Of a stretch of 64,000 nt of DNA, positions 26,224 to 36,607 are shown one piece after another. Below the pieces are notes generated by a model. It was given only the letters and a program-made list of their open reading frames with translations. It did no database searches and was not told where the DNA came from. Source of the DNA: Lithospermum erythrorhizon (taxonomy: Eukaryota > Streptophyta > Magnoliopsida > Boraginales > Boraginaceae); assembly GCA_019722365.1 (NCBI GenBank), contig JADFUC010000658.1, forward strand, positions 1 to 64,000, written 5' to 3'. Each line of letters begins with the position of its first letter. Within the stretch, counting starts at the first letter, position 1. A program made the translations under genes and the position numbers.

Positions 26224-26833
26224 ATAATTTATGTCCCGATTATATAAGTATTTAATTATAGAATAATTTTTTCCACATATCTAATTTAAATATTTGAAAA
26301 TTTAGTGAATTCTAATCTAATTATAAATTAATTAATAGTATTAGTTTTAATAAATAAAACTAATTCTAATTTAATTAAAACTATTCAATTGTAATAAATT
26401 AAATTGAATGAATTAATCCCAAATTGAAATTAATTTTAAATCAATTTGTCGATGTTCAAACATCTTAAGGGCAAAAAAGTCAACCCGAGCGATAAATGGA
26501 ATTAAAGAGCCAAATGAGCCGGCCCGATAAGGTTTGAACAGCCCGAATTTGGTGGTGGTGGTGGCCATGGTGTCCTGCGCCCGCCTCATCGGGTGGTGGT
26601 GAAATCGAACTCATCTTTTGACTCAATTAAATAATTTTACGGATATAACAATTAATCAGAAAAATTATTCTAGTATTACAATATATTAATTTTGAAAAAC
26701 ACTAACTATTAATGATATTTAATTGGCATTCATACATAAAAGAAGTTAAAGATTAACACGAAGCAGTATTTAGCATATATTCAAACTATGGAATTCATGA
26801 ATCACATTAATTACATAAACACAATCTAGTAAT

Positions 26834-26849
26834 CCGGCACTAAGGCCAC
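26834..26849 (-). other. Primer-binding-site remnant of the copia element
   Basis: Directly after the 5' LTR the minus strand reads GTGGCCTTAGTGCCGG. This resembles the initiator-Met-tRNA primer site (TGGTATCAGAGCC) common in copia elements, with several changes. Confidence 0.5.
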
Positions 26850-27708
26850 TGTTGGAGATTCTATTGTATAAATAATATTCTACTAATATTATGGATATGA
26901 ATCTCATGATCACTACTAGTTGTATAAACAATAATTAAAGAGACATAAGTATGTACCGTTCTTCGGGGAATCAATGCGGCGGCGGAGATAATATGATGAA
27001 GATCCTCGGCGTCAACTGAGAATGCCTCTAGAGTTGTCCCTGTGACGAACAAGCCCCTCGGGCGTTTTACTAGAACTCCATTGGAAATATTAAATGGAAG
27101 ACTAGGTTGGCTAAACCCAAATGGTTTCTTAACTCTTACTCATTTCGACTAAATAAAGGGAGGGGGAGAGAACTTTTAAGCCTGACTATTTCTCAAAGGA
27201 GAGAAGTTAATACCAAAAGTGAATGAGCAATTATCTTCATCTAAGTGGTGGTCTTTATATAGGGGTTTGAAGTCCTAAATTTTAGGCTCACCAAGTGATG
27301 TGGGAGAAAATCTCATACCCGCCTTACCATGGTAGTCGCCCCGCAGCAAATTAAGATTTCAAAATTGGAATATTGCTCAAATATTTCCATATTGTTTCTT
27401 TTAAAATCCCGGAATTATAATCAAATTATGACTTGATTTCGTTGTAGGTGTGTGACCTCTTAGGCTCGACTGACAAAGGTCATACATTAATAAATGTTAA
27501 CCGAACATTATATGTTAATATATTGATTATGAGCGGACCCTAATACGAACATATATGTTAATATAATCCCCAGTGTCACATCGAGTATCCTAATACGAAC
27601 ATTGTCATACAATCGAACGTATATGTGAACCTAAACTCAAATGAGTTAATCGGTTGTACAATCGAATTGTTCAATGGACATCATTTCAAATATCTCATAT
27701 TTCTGACA
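26850..27708 (-). repeat. Copia 5' LTR
   Basis: 859 bp. It pairs with 16282-18075 after removing the nested insert. It includes the reverse of the TATA region (TATATAGGGG at about 27255). On the plus strand it ends CTGACA rather than CCAACA. Confidence 0.85.
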
Positions 27709-27715
27709 AATTGTA

Positions 27716-27880
27716 CTCCCTTCATCTCAAAATATTTAATCATCTAAGTTAATGACACGGTTGTTGACATAATAATATACATATTTCAAACTTTTTAAAT
27801 CAATCTATTAAAGAGTATCCATTTTTAAATTTTATGAATGTTCATAGTTTATGATAGGAATTATTTTAAAATTGCTTAGC
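27716..27880. mobile_element. Stowaway-like MITE fragment
   Basis: TACTCCCTTCATCTCAAAAT starts like a Stowaway end, immediately beside the copia LTR. No matching right end was found, so it is probably truncated. Confidence 0.35.
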
Positions 27881-28380
27881 AGACAATAATCGTTACCGAA
27901 CCGTCGAGCAAGACGATTTAGGATCAGCCTCGAAGAGAACCGAACCGATGACTAAATTTTCTATGGATTTTTCAATTTTGATTTATTATTCTTTTCAATA
28001 TCTTGCAGTATTTGCATGCGCACGTTTTAAGGAGGGGGATTTATATTTAACTTTGCTCATTATTGGTATAATGTAACGAGATATATGTAAATCTTTCTAA
28101 AACTAATAATATAGGATATACATATATATGTAAAAAGAGTGGTAGTGTGTATTGAATTGTATGCATATTGCAAAATTAATCTTAAAAGAAATTCATTAAA
28201 ATTACATGGATTATATGTAGTCTTCGCACTTAATTTTGAGCCCAAGACGAAAAGCTCAAAAATTGGCACAAAATCGAAACCGATCGGAACTGAAGCAATT
28301 TAGATTCGGCCTTTCAAAGAACCAACGAAACAGATTCGGTTCTAATTTTGACTCAAAACCAAACCAAACTGATTTTTGCA
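27881..28380. repeat. Dispersed repeat with CGAACCGA-type motifs
   Basis: Related sequence occurs at 39950-40235 and 51116-51800. Shared landmarks are the GAACCGAACCG-like tracts, GCACGTTTTAAGGAG followed by TTTAACTT, and ATATGTAAATCTTTCT. The family is unidentified and no coding capacity was seen. Confidence 0.5.
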
Positions 28381-28709
28381 AACTCATAGTTTAAAAGTAT
28401 CCTTATTTAATCAATTAGTTAGATATATTGATAAATGTTACTTATGTGTAAGCAAATAGCATTGGAGCATGAGACGTATCATATTTCATATAATCATGCG
28501 TCCCTTTTACCAATGTGCCACCATGAAAGAAAAATTAAATTTAAATAGATTCATGGTGAAAGTAATCAGTTTGGGTCTTATGTGTCGAATCATGATATTT
28601 TAAGTGGCACATCAATAACAAAAATATTTGTAAAATTTTTAATATAGAATACATCTTTAATTTAATCATCTATTTAGAAGCAATGATGGATTGTAATTGA
28701 AAAAAAAAA
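28381..28709. other. AT-rich spacer
   Basis: No gene or named repeat. It ends in GCAATGATGGATTGTAATT plus an A run, a sequence that recurs four times right of 31868. Confidence 0.4.
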
Positions 28710-28883
28710 TTTATTGGCCAATACATTCCTGAACTATCGCGTAATTTTTTATGTGTTTGATCTTGTCTGAAATAGCATCCTTAACTTTCTCGTAGCCCAC
28801 CAACTTTTCTTTTCTTGTCTAGGTACCCCAATTTCAGGTACTACTAAAATACATAATGAAATTACTATATTACAACTAAAACA

Positions 28884-30900
28884 TGTAATAACCCGTTCGG
28901 TTAATTTCGATAATAATATTAATTCGTAAAATTTATTTGAGCCGAATTACATTTATAATTTAGTAGTAGTAGTCGGGGATAAGTCGGGTTAAGTTAGATC
29001 GTTAAGTGGATTCGATAACTCGATTAAAGCGATTTCGAGACTGCTCTTGTGGGCTTTCGTAATGTAGAGTTATTAAGAAGCTCTCATTCACTATTCACAC
29101 AAAATATCAAAATCCATCTCCCTCCCTTCTTACATTTCGGCCGAGACCCCCATGAGAGCCAAACAAGAAAATTTTCTCTTCAATTCTTCACTTTGTTTGC
29201 TTGTTAAGATCTTCAAGTTGATGATTAAGGCTTCCCAACATCCTTCCCTCTGATTTGAAATTACAGAAATTAGAGTTTTGGTTGATTTCTTAAGGTTGAC
29301 TTTGGTTGACTTTTGGCATAACTCAATTTATGATGTTTCTTAGTTTGTTATTGGTTCTATGATGTATATAAGTGATTAATTCATGATTTAGAGGTTGTTT
29401 GAGGATGTTATAGTTGGGTTGACTTTTTAGGTTTTTAGTTGACTTTCTTGGTTGATATTTTTCTAAGACTTTAAATGTGTAGGGGGTTTAATTGGGGCCT
29501 TATTGTAATGATTGTGATGTTAAAAGGATGATTTAAAAATTGATTAAAGGGGGGTTAAGTTGGAAAGTCACGTTGTAAGTTGAGTTATAATTGATATTTT
29601 GGGTATAGGTTGTTAATTATGGACTTGAGGGTTAAATATAATGACTTATAAATTTGATATGAAATGTTAAAGTAATAAGGTGGAATTACATGGGGGAACC
29701 GGTAGGTTTGTGTCCGGCCCGGGGTTGTTATTTATTTGTTTATCAGGTCATTTTAGACCGTTTAGAAATAGTTCCACTAAGAGTTGGTAGTGTATCTTCT
29801 AGAACGCAAGTATAGTAGTAGGTCTTGATTATATGCTTTAAAGATTGTTTGTTGGGCATTGATGGGTGGAAAGGGGCAGTTACCGTGATTGTGTTCGCGA
29901 AGGTTTTTGTGGTAGCTAGCAGAGGTGAGTACTTATCTCACGGGTGTTACCTTATGTACTTACTTTAAATTGTGTGAAACATGTCATTGTGGTATGATTA
30001 TGTGTGAATGGTATACATGTCCTTGTGGTATGATTATGTGAGAATGGTATACATGTAATGATTGTACGATTATGTGTGATTCATTTGTGTGAGCCATGAT
30101 ATGATTATGTGATTATATTCTGCGGCGTTGAAGATTGCTTGAGGTAAGTAATAGCTTGAACTCCCAACTTATATTTCTGATTTCTGTGGCCTTGTCGGCA
30201 CTGTTGTATTCCTGTGGCCTTGTCGGCACTTATGTATTTCTGTGGCCTTGTCGGCGATTGTGTTTGACTTACGATTGTGAGATGTTTTAGCTGTGTGCTT
30301 GGATATTGTTTGGGGAGTAGAGTAGTTGGTTGGAGTTATGCGTGACTTTGAGGCCTTGAGTATCAGGATATGACCCTATAGTTGGGATGATTAGGGGTTA
30401 GGTGACTCTCCTTCCTTGCAGGATATGTGACGCTATTGGCCTTATACTTAGTGTATAAGTGCGGTTTGCCTTATACTTAGTGTATAAGTGCGGTGTGCCT
30501 TATACTTAGTGTATAAGTGCGGTTTGCCTTATACTTTGTGTATAAGTGCGGTTTGGCCTTATCTTGGTCCCAAGGTGCGGTGTGATTATCGATTGGTCCA
30601 TTCTGCTTGAGGTAGGCCAGTTGAGCATATCTTGCGCATTAGAGGTTGGTATAGTTGTGGGGATATGAGGATAGATGGTTTGATGATTAGAGTTATAATT
30701 CGTTGTTGAGTTTCTTGAGTTCTTTACGGGTGCTTGGCCAGTAGCTACTGGAACTTTCTATTATATCTCCGTATGTTATATGCGAGACTTTCTTTGGAAT
30801 TATGTTGTATGACCTTATTAAGTAGTGCAGGATATATATGTCTTATTCATATTCGTCTATTATATGTATTGTCGACTCGTTCAGGTATGGTTTAAGTTTT
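28884..30900 (+). repeat. Family-G LTR (3'-truncated solo LTR)
   Basis: It starts TGTAATAACCCG and parallels the reverse of 4080-6311 and 46210-48280, including the three tandem repeat types near 29980-30110, 30180-30260 and 30437-30571. The 3' third of the LTR is missing: similarity stops near 30895 and Mutator-arm sequence resumes by about 30909. No clear 5-bp target duplication. Confidence 0.7.
29980..30571 (+). repeat. Short tandem repeats within the family-G LTR
   Basis: Three arrays in sequence. First, TGGTATGATTATGTG units alternate with GAATGGTATACATG (29980-30110). Second, three copies of TGTGGCCTTGTCGGC (30180-30260). Third, four to five units of GCCTTATACTTAGTGTATAAG plus GTGCGGT (30437-30571), each an individual hairpin. 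Counterparts occur at 4360-4510 (reverse) and 47280-47990. Confidence 0.8.
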
Positions 30901-31876
30901 CCTCTACATTGAAGTGTTCACTACCCCAGCACCATTTACAGCCCCGATTCGTAACCATCCCCCACCTCTTTGCATCACCATCCACCCCCAATTCGCACCA
31001 CCACCACCCTCAACTACCCTGTCCACGCCCCCCGCCTCCGACAAGATCCATGATGCCTATCTTTGTCTGGGCCGAGACAATGAAATAAAAAAGCGAGAAA
31101 TTAAAGGTTAGTAATAAGCCCGATCAGCATTTGCAATTTCTCCTCTATTGCAGTTTCTCCTCTTTTACATGTTTTAATGATTTTCATGTGTTGAAGATAT
31201 GGGAGAATTATGTTGAAGGAGAGGAAGTATCCAATTTCAATGGTCCAGCAACTGAAAGAAGAAACTCTGGTGCTTTCATAGATATAGCGACCTACTCAAT
31301 CGGCTCGAGTGGGTGCTTGACCACCATAGATCGAGGCTCGGTCTCCTTCTCCGGCAGTCGGCTGTGAGAAAACTCAAAATACGGTGGCTCGACAACTCGG
31401 CCGACTCCTCCTCTGCCCGATTCACGGCCGGATATGAGCTTCGCCTTCGCGATGGGGGGTGGGTGGGGGTGGAGAGGGGTTGAGGGGGGTGTGAATTGGG
31501 GGTGATGGGGTGGGGATAGTTGCAGTGGAGGAGCCGAGGTAGAAGTGTGAAATTTAGGGGTAGGAGTGTGTTAAAGAAGAAAGGGATAGAGATTTATTTT
31601 AGTCCCTATACTTTAGTGTAGTGTTAGGGACAAAATAGTCAATTTAGTGTAACATAGTCATTTCATTGTGTGTTTTAGGGGTAATATAGTCATTTCACTA
31701 TGTATTTTAGTAAAAATTATGTATGGGGGGTCAGGGGGTGCCTAGACAAGAAAATGAAAGTCTAAGGGGCTGCCCGGGGAAAATTAGGACTATCCCAAAT
31801 AACATCAAATAGTTCATGGACCACATAGAAAATTACGCTATAGTTCAGGTGTGTGTCGGCCAATAAAACAAAAAAA

Positions 31877-32005
31877 AAGCAATGATGGATGGTAATTTTT
31901 TTTTTAAAAAAAAAAAGCAATGATGGATTGTAATTAAAACAAAAAAAAGGCAATGATGGATTGTAATTAAAAAAAAAAAAAAGCAATGATGAATTATTAT
32001 GTATC
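31877..32005 (+). repeat. Tandem repeat of GCAATGATGGATTGTAATT plus A run
   Basis: Four copies of a unit of about 30-38 bp, separated by poly-A of variable length, immediately right of the Mutator-like element. A single copy lies just left of it at 28679-28710. Confidence 0.75.
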
Positions 32006-32152
32006 ACAAGATGAAACACGTTATGTGTCATTTGATTCCAATGCGAAAGTGACCAATTGAATTTGATCACACATTTGTTTGTTGGTTTTAGTTATTAGTT
32101 TAATTTAAAATATGCATCGACTTAAGGATAATGATTTTTTTATTAACAATTA

Positions 32153-32379
32153 CTCCCTTCAATCAATTTTAATTGAATTTCTCACATATCGAGATAAATC
32201 TTTGATCTTTAATTACTCCTTAATTATATTATTAAAAATTAAAAAAATTAATCTTATAAAAGTATTTTATAAGATAGATCAGAGATATAAATTTATATTT
32301 TTAAATAATGAATAATTAATTGATGGTCAAATTCAATTTTAAAAAATTTAAATGTTAACTAAAAGTGAATGGGAGGAAG
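32153..32379. mobile_element. Stowaway-like MITE
   Basis: Bounded by TA at 32151-32152 and 32380-32381. The left end CTCCCTTC and the right end GGGAGGAAG are roughly inverted. The body is AT-rich, 227 bp. Confidence 0.5.
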
Positions 32380-32381
32380 TA

Positions 32382-35056
32382 GAATCTAATATAACAATCT
32401 AGACATAAATCAAGAATAAACAACTTTGACTCCTCTCTAAAATACAAAAGTTTTGTGCTTCTCTAAATTCTATGGCACCGCTTGAAATCCACATAGTGAG
32501 GCGGAAATTCATAAATTATGCAATAAAACATGAAATAATTTTCCAAAAAGGTTGAACTAGAGATTTCTTATTAGACGCTCTAACAAACACTTGATTATGA
32601 GACTATTGATTAAGGTTAATGATATAGTTAAAATAATTTTTATAAATAGAGAGTAATATTTTTCTTAAATGACTATTTAATTATTATTATATTTTGTTAC
32701 ATTTCAACAAATACTATTACACTCTTTTATGAGTGTTTAATATTCAAATACTAAATTTTTTCAATGTAAAATGAACATTTAAATATAATACCAAAGCACT
32801 TAATAAAATAAGGATAAAATTGTCATTTAAGCAAATATTATTATCAATTTGTAAAAACTATTCTAACTATATCAATAATAATTGGTTACGGATAATGTTA
32901 GAAAATCAGATTAATTGCATTACTATACCTAATGATGTTGATCACATGGTAAAAGCCTAAAAGGTCTAACATTATTCCGTGCAAGTTAATGTTTGCAAAA
33001 TGAAATTAGTAAGTTGGTAAAGATTTTTGAATGATATTGTCTTACAATCATCGAACCTCAGTACTCTCTCTGATTTTATATACTTATAGTTTTACTAACA
33101 TAAAAAATTTGATTTAAATTACTTGACGTCTTTTCATTTTCAACGCATTTCTTATCTATATATTCCTATTATGCCCCTAATTGAATGTTAATATCAATAC
33201 AATCATTTAGTAAATGATTAGAACTTACATATAAAACTCTATCTATTAATATATTCTTAATAATCATGTTAATGACTAGCGTGACTAGTATATCCATCAA
33301 TTTCAATGAGATTGTCATGTTTTCAATTTTGAACTTAAATAATTTCTATGTGTTATATTATATTTTTGATGTAAATAAAAATAGCATTTAAACATATTTT
33401 GTAATTAATATGATAATTGTGGTTAATACGAAAGTTATATATTTAATATTTTTAACCTTTAGAAACAAAGTTGGGAGATCCTTTTTAGTGGAGGTAGTAA
33501 TAAGTTTACGCCATACCATTTTTGAGATTGAATGATTGTTTTACGCTAGTAGTTTGAGATGCCTTTAACTTGGAGGTTAGGTTAATATTCCAGAAAGAAG
33601 AGAAAGGAAATAATTATATTCTGTATTATCTTCCACTCTAACACAATTAGGAATGAAGAATCCACTATTCAAGCAATGTTCCGAGCGGTCAGATGGATCG
33701 ATAGTCACGGTGATATCTGTCGAAAGCCTGAAAAGAGATTTCGAGTTTATTCTTGTTGGAGATATATATTTTGTTTTACTAACATGTAACTACTACATTT
33801 GTCTTTAATTATTATTATTAATATTGTTATTTAGTAGAATTATTATTATTAATATTGTTATTTAATTTGGTGCAAATATGAATTTTATATATTGTGATCC
33901 ACAAAAATTTAAATTATACTTTTTAAACAATACCAATTTAACCGACATAAAAGCAAATAATTCGATAATACTAGATTGATGATCAATTCGTCAATACATT
34001 GAGTCAGAGGACATCAAATTGTTAAAGTAATATTTGTATCTCTCTATGGACATCTCAGTTTAGTATAGTATCTCTCTATAGACATCGTATTTTATTGTAA
34101 TTTTTTATATTATATTTAAATAGTTATTTGTAATCAAATTATCCCTTCAAAAAATAAAAATATTCATTAGAAAAAATTCAAAAAAGTGTAAGTTTTTACA
34201 CAGTTTTAAAATGATTTCGAATTAAACAAAAAAAATGTACCAAATATTTGAGAAATTGATTACATGTCGTTCATCGCACGTCTCCTTTACTAGTAGTTAG
34301 CAAAAAAGTCTCAGATTTGTAATACTCACATAAGTTGTAATAGTTTTGTATTTGAAATAATATCATCGCTAAGTAACAAAAAAAATAGCTCACGAGTACA
34401 AGCTACAAAGAGTAGGGATAACAAACTTTAATCATTGTTAAATGATTCAGTCAGATTCACCCATTTTTATTAACTTGTATACTGAGGTGTGGCGGAGTTA
34501 AATAATATCTAGTTTATCGATTAAAATTATTCAAGTTTTAATCCAAGTCCAATTAATACAAAATATAAAATGTAACGACATTTAGAATCCTGTCCCCTCC
34601 GATCCCTTCCACCTCCCACAAAAAATATTCGAGTTCAAATATAAAAATTTATCAAATTCAAAACTAAAAAGTTTTTCGTGATGTAGAGAGTATTTAATTC
34701 GGTACAACATACAATTCATGATCCAAATGAAAATCAAAGTCAAGACCTATAAGTTCTTTACAAGGCTTAGGAATGCTCATAAATTAATCCAAAAAAAGTT
34801 ATCCTATTTTCTTTTCTTTTTTCGCATTCAAGTACAATAAATTCACGTGCCGAATGACAATCAAACCTAAAAGCCCTTAAAGCTGAAGGGCTATCCAAGG
34901 ATGGACCGTAGCACGGGTCAACAGGGACCACAGCCACCCTAATTTTAAAAACAAAATCGTAGAATTGTATTAATATTTTGACATTGTATATTATCTTACC
35001 AATCCGACGTATGAAAAAAATCTAATAAAATTGAAAATTTATTTTATAAATAAATA
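32382..35056. other. AT-rich intergenic DNA
   Basis: No exon or RNA gene was recognised. There is a short direct duplication of ATTATTATTATTAATATTGT at 33805-33865, and a possible Stowaway-like start (TACTCTCTCTGATTTTATA) at about 33061 with a vague right end near 33505. Confidence 0.45.
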
Positions 35057-35320
35057 CTACCTCCATCCCACAAATATTGTCCACTTTTATTTTATACTTA
35101 TATTTTCAAACTTTGACATCAAATATATTTATTTGTGTTGTATAATGCTCCGTGTTTGATAAAAATATATCAATAAAAATACTTTGAAATGTATTTTTCA
35201 TTAATATAGTTTTCATCAAGTATTATATAATACGGAGTACAAACAAAAATATTTACAATCAAAATTTAAGAGTTACAATAAAAAATCAACAGTGAATAAT
35301 TTTATAGAGGAAATTTTGAC
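35057..35320. mobile_element. Stowaway-like MITE, right end decayed
   Basis: TA is followed by CTACCTCCATCCCACAAATA, a typical Stowaway start. An internal AATACGGAGTAC remains, but a clean inverted right terminus is missing, so the end is approximate. Confidence 0.45.
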
Positions 35321-35489
35321 CCGTCTTAAGATTTTGTTCTAGTTCTGTCAGGCCATCTATGTTCAAGGTTAGAGCACGCATTTACCATAGAAGAAATTTT
35401 GATGATTCTACTAAACAATAGACCATAAAATACATGTTAACACGTTCATCTAAATCTCTTGTCATAATTTTGACTGAAATGCAAAACAA

Positions 35490-35600
35490 ATTCCTTAAAA
35501 TTAGAAGAACATCCTAGTGGTTAGGAGGCCTTTCAGTAATTTAGAGGTTCTAGATTCGATTCTCATTAGTCTTAATTTTATTGGGTTTAACTTTTATAAA
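35490..35600 (+). mobile_element. tRNA-derived SINE-like sequence
   Basis: TAGTGGTTAGGAGG at 35515-35528 resembles a pol III A box. GGTTCTAGATTCGATTC at 35546-35562 resembles a B box, and the spacing of about 30 bp is tRNA-like. No full tRNA cloverleaf is formed. Ends and 3' tail were not defined. Confidence 0.45.
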
Positions 35601-36067
35601 AACAGATTACCCTATATATCTTCGAAGTTGGAACATTTACTTTAATTTTCTTTTCTGGGCACATGCAAAATTGCAACTTTATGGTGTGCTGGCGATGTTT
35701 TGGGTAATTAGGTATTGCTTTATTCAGCATGGCTGCAGAGTTTTGAAGTCACTATACTTTTTCAGTTTTTCTAGTGCCCTCTCAATCATAATGATCATTG
35801 GATTTATTGCCTTGCCCATTCTCAACCATGTTATCATTAACTCCATCCCAACTGAATTACAACAAAACTTTACCTAAATAAGAAACAATTTTGGGAATTG
35901 AAAATAAAGGATTATGATTGTCTCCATCTATGGCAAATCCGTCTCATTTCTGACACAAAAATACCAACTCATGCGTACTTGTAAATGGATAATTGGTTCC
36001 TTTGAAATTAAAAATAAATTCCATATTAAACAAGTTGTACATGTGTACTGGGGAAAAATAAGACCAA
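35601..36067. other. Unrecognised spacer
   Basis: A 98-codon open stretch (35581-35877, plus strand) has hydrophobic composition but no recognised motif, and it starts within the SINE-like flank. I do not call it a gene. Confidence 0.4.
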
Positions 36068-36072
36068 TCTTT

Positions 36073-36350
36073 TGTAACGTCCTGACCTGAACTCCCGGAT
36101 GGATTCATTATTAAATTTAATGAATTGGCCTCACAAAGTATCACAAGTCTTTTCAGCACGTTTTTTCCTCACTCGCGTGTTTGTTGAAAGATTTTTCAGT
36201 GGATCACCCATCAAGAATTGTTTCACGTCAAATAAGCTTAACCTTAGAATTCTCATGAATTGAGATTTCCGAAAAGAAGATGCATCTTGATGGTATAAAT
36301 AATTCTAATCAAATCTTATTAATTTTATCACATTGGGTCGGGATATTACA
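36073..36350 (-). mobile_element. Cassandra-type TRIM solo LTR with 5S rRNA-like segment
   Basis: A 278-bp unit with ends TGTAACGTCCTGACC and GGTCGGGATATTACA, flanked by perfect 5-bp duplications TCTTT (36068-36072 and 36351-36355). On the minus strand, about 36201-36262 aligns with the inner half of plant 5S rRNA. Examples are GGTTAAGCTT for the GTTAAGCGTG region and GATGGGTGATCC for GATGGGTGACCTCC. Cassandra TRIMs are known for LTRs that carry 5S-derived pol III promoters. A single LTR with a target duplication means a solo LTR. It sits about 260 bp downstream of the UEV1 stop codon. Confidence 0.8.
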
Positions 36351-36607
36351 TCTTTCAACTAAAATGGGACCAAGAAAGTCAATAGACGGAAAGCATACTA
36401 AAGTACCATACTTGACATAAATGAGATTTGGCAAGACTTTGTAAAGCTTATTCAGGTACGTGTTTATACTTACAGCTTTAGGGATGAATAATATATGGAT
36501 AGGTAAAGCCAACTAGGTACATATAGTCACATGGACAGAAATCAACAGACTTGGGTGACATCAGAGATCATTACATACATACATTGATTGCCGCTCCATC
36601 AATTGGA

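Larger units (their letters stand above)
16282..27708 (-). mobile_element. Degenerate Ty1/copia element with nested insertions
   Basis: LTRs at 26850-27708 (5') and 16282-18075 (3', enlarged by an insertion) enclose gag, protease, integrase, RT and RNase H remnants in copia order on the minus strand. The LTRs have TGTTGG...CCAACA ends (the 5' LTR start is decayed to TGTCAG). The purine-rich run to the right of 18075 acts as polypurine tract. Insertions: a sister LTR (16757-17697), a third-family LTR (20523 to about 21476) and a Mutator-like element (24554-26223). The immediate flanks GGTTG and AATTG agree at 3 of 5 positions, so no firm target duplication remains. All frames are broken; the element is dead. 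Confidence 0.85.
28710..31868. mobile_element. Long-TIR Mutator-like element carrying an LTR in its left arm
   Basis: The left end TTTATTGGCCAATACATTCC and the right end (reverse complement TTTTATTGGCCGACACACAC) open long inverted arms. Shared inner landmarks are CCTGAACTATNGCGTAATTTT, TTCTTGTCTAGG, AAATACATANTGAAAT and, deeper, a pyrimidine-rich CCACCCCCAATTC stretch. Both ends abut A9-10 runs, a plausible though uninformative target duplication. The left arm is split by a family-G LTR at 28884. The remaining interior (30909-31440) has short open frames but no recognised transposase. Confidence 0.7.

Noticed and set aside
30437..30571. CRISPR-like spaced repeats
   Set aside because: The repeats are contiguous hairpin units inside an LTR, without unique spacers, in plant DNA.
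35581..35877. A hydrophobic 98-residue frame as a membrane protein
   Set aside because: T-rich DNA gives hydrophobic codons by chance; no family motif, and it overlaps SINE-like flank.
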